This document shows positions 5,906-7,212 of a stretch of DNA of 7,212 nucleotides, piece after piece. The notes under the pieces are model-generated. The model did no database searches and had not been told where the DNA came from. It saw only the letters and a list, made by a program, of their open reading frames with translations. How positions within the stretch are numbered: position 1 is the first letter of the stretch; each line of letters opens with the position of its first letter. The position numbers and the translations under genes were made by a program. The DNA is from a bacterium (lineage in GTDB: Bacteria; UBP13; UBA5359): contig JAQUEL010000088.1 in assembly GCA_028685295.1 (NCBI GenBank), positions 1-7,212 of the forward strand, in the 5' to 3' direction.

Positions 5906-5933
5906 CTCCGGTCACCCATCCGGAGGTTTTTAT
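5898..5933 (-). terminator. Strong intrinsic terminator after the flavoprotein gene
   Basis: A perfect 13-bp inverted repeat (5898-5910 with 5921-5933, core AAAACCTCCG/CGGAGGTTTT) encloses a 10-base loop. On the minus strand the stem runs directly into GTTTTTATTCTTTTTT, an ideal U-rich tract. It lies about 70 bases after the stop of the flavoprotein gene. A short T run on the plus strand also allows weaker termination in that direction. Confidence 0.92.
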
Positions 5934-6001
5934 AGCGTCAATGCTTCTATCTGAATTTCAAGCGTTAACGATAATCGATTCCCTTCTCTTCGTTTTGATG
6001 T

Positions 6002-6886
6002 TCATCTTCCCGGCCTCTTTTCATCCAGATACCTTACTGCATTGAGAGCAGCTGTCGCCCCTTCTCCCACGGCTTTGGATATCTGATGCGGCTTGCCGGT
6101 GCAATCTCCGGCAGCCCATACCCCTGCAACCGAAGATGAGAGGTCATGGTCAACCTTGATAAATCCGTTCTCGGTCTCCAGCCCGAACAGCAAACGCTGG
6201 GCCGGAAGAGTAGGACGCATGATAAAAGCAGCTTCTACCGGCACCTCTTCTCCTTCAACGATAACATGTGTTACGAAATCGCTGCCCTTGATCGCCTGAG
6301 GGTTCTTATCGATAATTCTCACTTCCGGACGCAGTCCGGATATATCGTCCGTAGCCTTTAGTAAGTAGACGCTACGGCATATCTCTGCCAGAAAGTTGGC
6401 CTCCTCCACCGCCTCATGCCCGTAAGCCAGAACAGCCACATCTCGGCCGCGATAGAGCGGACCGTCGCAGGTGGCGCAGTAGCTGACGCCGCGGCCCAGA
6501 AAGTGCTCCTCACCCGGCAGAGTCTGCTGTGAGGTCACCCCCAGCGCCAGAATAACGGCCGAAGCTCGGATATCTCCGGTGCCTACACTGACCATGAAGC
6601 CGTTACTTACAGCGGCTATCATCTCTGCCCGTTTTTCCAAAACAGGGATGTCAAAGTTCTTAAAATGCTTAATATAAGCTGCCGCCAGATCCTTTCCAAC
6701 AATCGCCGGCAGCCCCAAGTAATTATTGATCTTCTCCGCCCAGGCTACCTTGCGACAAAGGCCCTGATGCTCCAGAACCAGGACCTTCTTATTGCGAACA
6801 GCAGCATTAACGGCTGCCGACAGACCGGCCGGTCCGCCGCCGATAACAACTATATCCCAGCTTGAAGAGAGAATATTTTCCGGCAT
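6002..6886 (-). CDS. Thioredoxin reductase-like FAD-dependent oxidoreductase, NADPH motif degenerate
   Basis: The 294-residue flavoprotein belongs to the low-molecular-weight thioredoxin reductase family. It has an N-terminal FAD site (DIVVIGGGPAGLSAA, 11-25), the redox pair C137-AT-C140 followed by DGPLYRG, and a C-terminal FAD site (VWAAGDCTGKPHQISKAVGEG, about 256-276). The mid-domain nucleotide site is abnormal. The usual GxGxxA appears as AYGHEA (154-159). The HRR segment that binds the NADPH phosphate is replaced by LLKATDDISG. Thioredoxin reductases without these features include ferredoxin-dependent forms (FFTR type) in clostridia, so the electron donor may be ferredoxin or another carrier. 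Family membership is firm; the donor is inference. GAGGT lies 7 bases before the ATG. It ends at a strong terminator and is transcribed apart from the stress cluster. No thioredoxin gene is adjacent. Confidence 0.88.
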   Translation of the reverse strand: MPENILSSSWDIVVIGGGPAGLSAAVNAAVRNKKVLVLEHQGLCRKVAWAEKINNYLGLPAIVGKDLAAAYIKHFKNFDIPVLEKRAEMIAAVSNGFMVSVGTGDIRASAVILALGVTSQQTLPGEEHFLGRGVSYCATCDGPLYRGRDVAVLAYGHEAVEEANFLAEICRSVYLLKATDDISGLRPEVRIIDKNPQAIKGSDFVTHVIVEGEEVPVEAAFIMRPTLPAQRLLFGLETENGFIKVDHDLSSSVAGVWAAGDCTGKPHQISKAVGEGATAALNAVRYLDEKRPGR

Positions 6887-6923
6887 AATGCTACCTCTAA
6901 CATAGGGGAGTCAAGTCTGTTTT

Positions 6924-7178
6924 TTAGTAGTTTTCATCTTTCTTAATTATCCCGCATATGGTAAAGCAACGAAGATTTAAATAGTCGGCTATCTCCTTTA
7001 TTGCATATCCATGCTTCCTATAAGCCTCATATATGCCTTTATCCCTTGCAGCTTTATCCACCTTTATTCGGGCGTTCCTTCCAAACTGCGATAATACCCT
7101 TTTCTCTCCTAACGGCTTGCTGCTGCATGATATACTGCTTCCGGATATGCTATTCTTAACGATCTTGCCGTAATTATA
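6924..7178 (-). pseudogene. Degraded C-terminal remnant of a Y1/RAYT-like transposase
   Basis: An open frame of 84 codons lies between in-frame stops and has no ATG, GTG or TTG at a sensible place (only a GTG inside the conserved region). It encodes ARDKGIYEAYRKHGY then AIKEIADYLNL, the C-terminal helix-turn-helix found in REP-associated and IS200/IS605-like tyrosine transposases, ending in IIKKDENY. Where those proteins usually read HYSTVSRI this one reads RCFTICGI, so the recognition helix has decayed. The HUH and catalytic tyrosine region is missing. Upstream codons are of low complexity (SISGSSISCSS) and probably shifted. It ends 37 bases before the flavoprotein ATG. It is an old insertion scar, not an active element. 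Family assignment rests on the helix-turn-helix pattern alone. Confidence 0.65.
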
Positions 7179-7207
7179 TTATACTACCTTCATACCCTCA
7201 ATTGCAA
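7173..7207 (-). promoter_or_regulatory. Candidate sigma-A promoter upstream of the transposase remnant
   Basis: On the minus strand TTGCAA (7207-7202) is followed after 18 bases by a perfect TATAAT (7183-7178). An overlapping alternative pairs TTGAGG (7201-7196) with a second TATAAT (7178-7173) at 17 bases. Transcription from here could pass through the remnant and supply the flavoprotein gene, with a leader of nearly 290 bases. No better promoter is visible closer to that gene. Confidence 0.5.
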
Positions 7208-7212
7208 AATAA

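Noticed and set aside
5955-6007. A 15-codon frame (MNIKTKRRESIIVNA) overlapping the flavoprotein stop as ATGA on the minus strand
   Set aside because: It is too short to support without conservation, and the overlap can arise by chance from the TGA stop.
1-7212. CRISPR array, tRNA or rRNA gene, riboswitch, phage genes
   Set aside because: No regularly spaced repeats, no cloverleaf or rRNA-like sequence, no long structured leader and no phage proteins were seen on either strand.

Overview
The window looks like chromosomal DNA of a Gram-positive-type bacterium, most likely a Firmicute of the Clostridia or Bacilli. The reasons are strong AGGAGG-like ribosome binding sites close to the starts, sigma-A-like and one sigma-B-like promoter sequence, closely packed genes, and product families common in that group. 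No sequence here fixes the genus. Every supported gene is on the minus strand, so transcription runs from high to low coordinates.

In transcription order: the right end (about 6924-7178) holds the broken tail of a transposase-like gene behind a good promoter sequence. Next is a thioredoxin-reductase-like flavoprotein (6002-6886) that keeps its FAD motifs and CATC redox pair but has lost the usual NADPH-binding signature. It ends at a strong intrinsic terminator (5898-5933).

Directly after the terminator, and sharing six bases with it, is a sequence matching the sigma-B general-stress promoter consensus. It precedes a tight six-gene cluster: a charged single-pass membrane protein (5121-5846), dodecin (4893-5105), a cytoplasmic triple-BON protein (4191-4856), a DUF2795 protein (3966-4154), a BCAM0308-type zinc-ribbon protein (3436-3969) and a second triple-BON protein (2787-3434). 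The small gaps, good ribosome binding sites and an ATGA overlap argue for one operon. Flavin storage plus BON, DUF2795 and BCAM0308 proteins under a sigma-B-like promoter suggests a stress-response module. The function of most members is unknown.

rsmI (1907-2749), for a 16S rRNA methyltransferase, follows with no visible Shine-Dalgarno. A promoter-like sequence is placed so that transcription would begin on the A of its ATG, suggesting a leaderless transcript. After a 297-bp gap comes a LacI-family regulator (540-1610) with a near-consensus promoter and an 18-bp AACGTT-centred palindrome upstream. The regulator probably shares a transcript with an M28-type peptidase gene, of which only the N-terminal part (1-493) is in the window.
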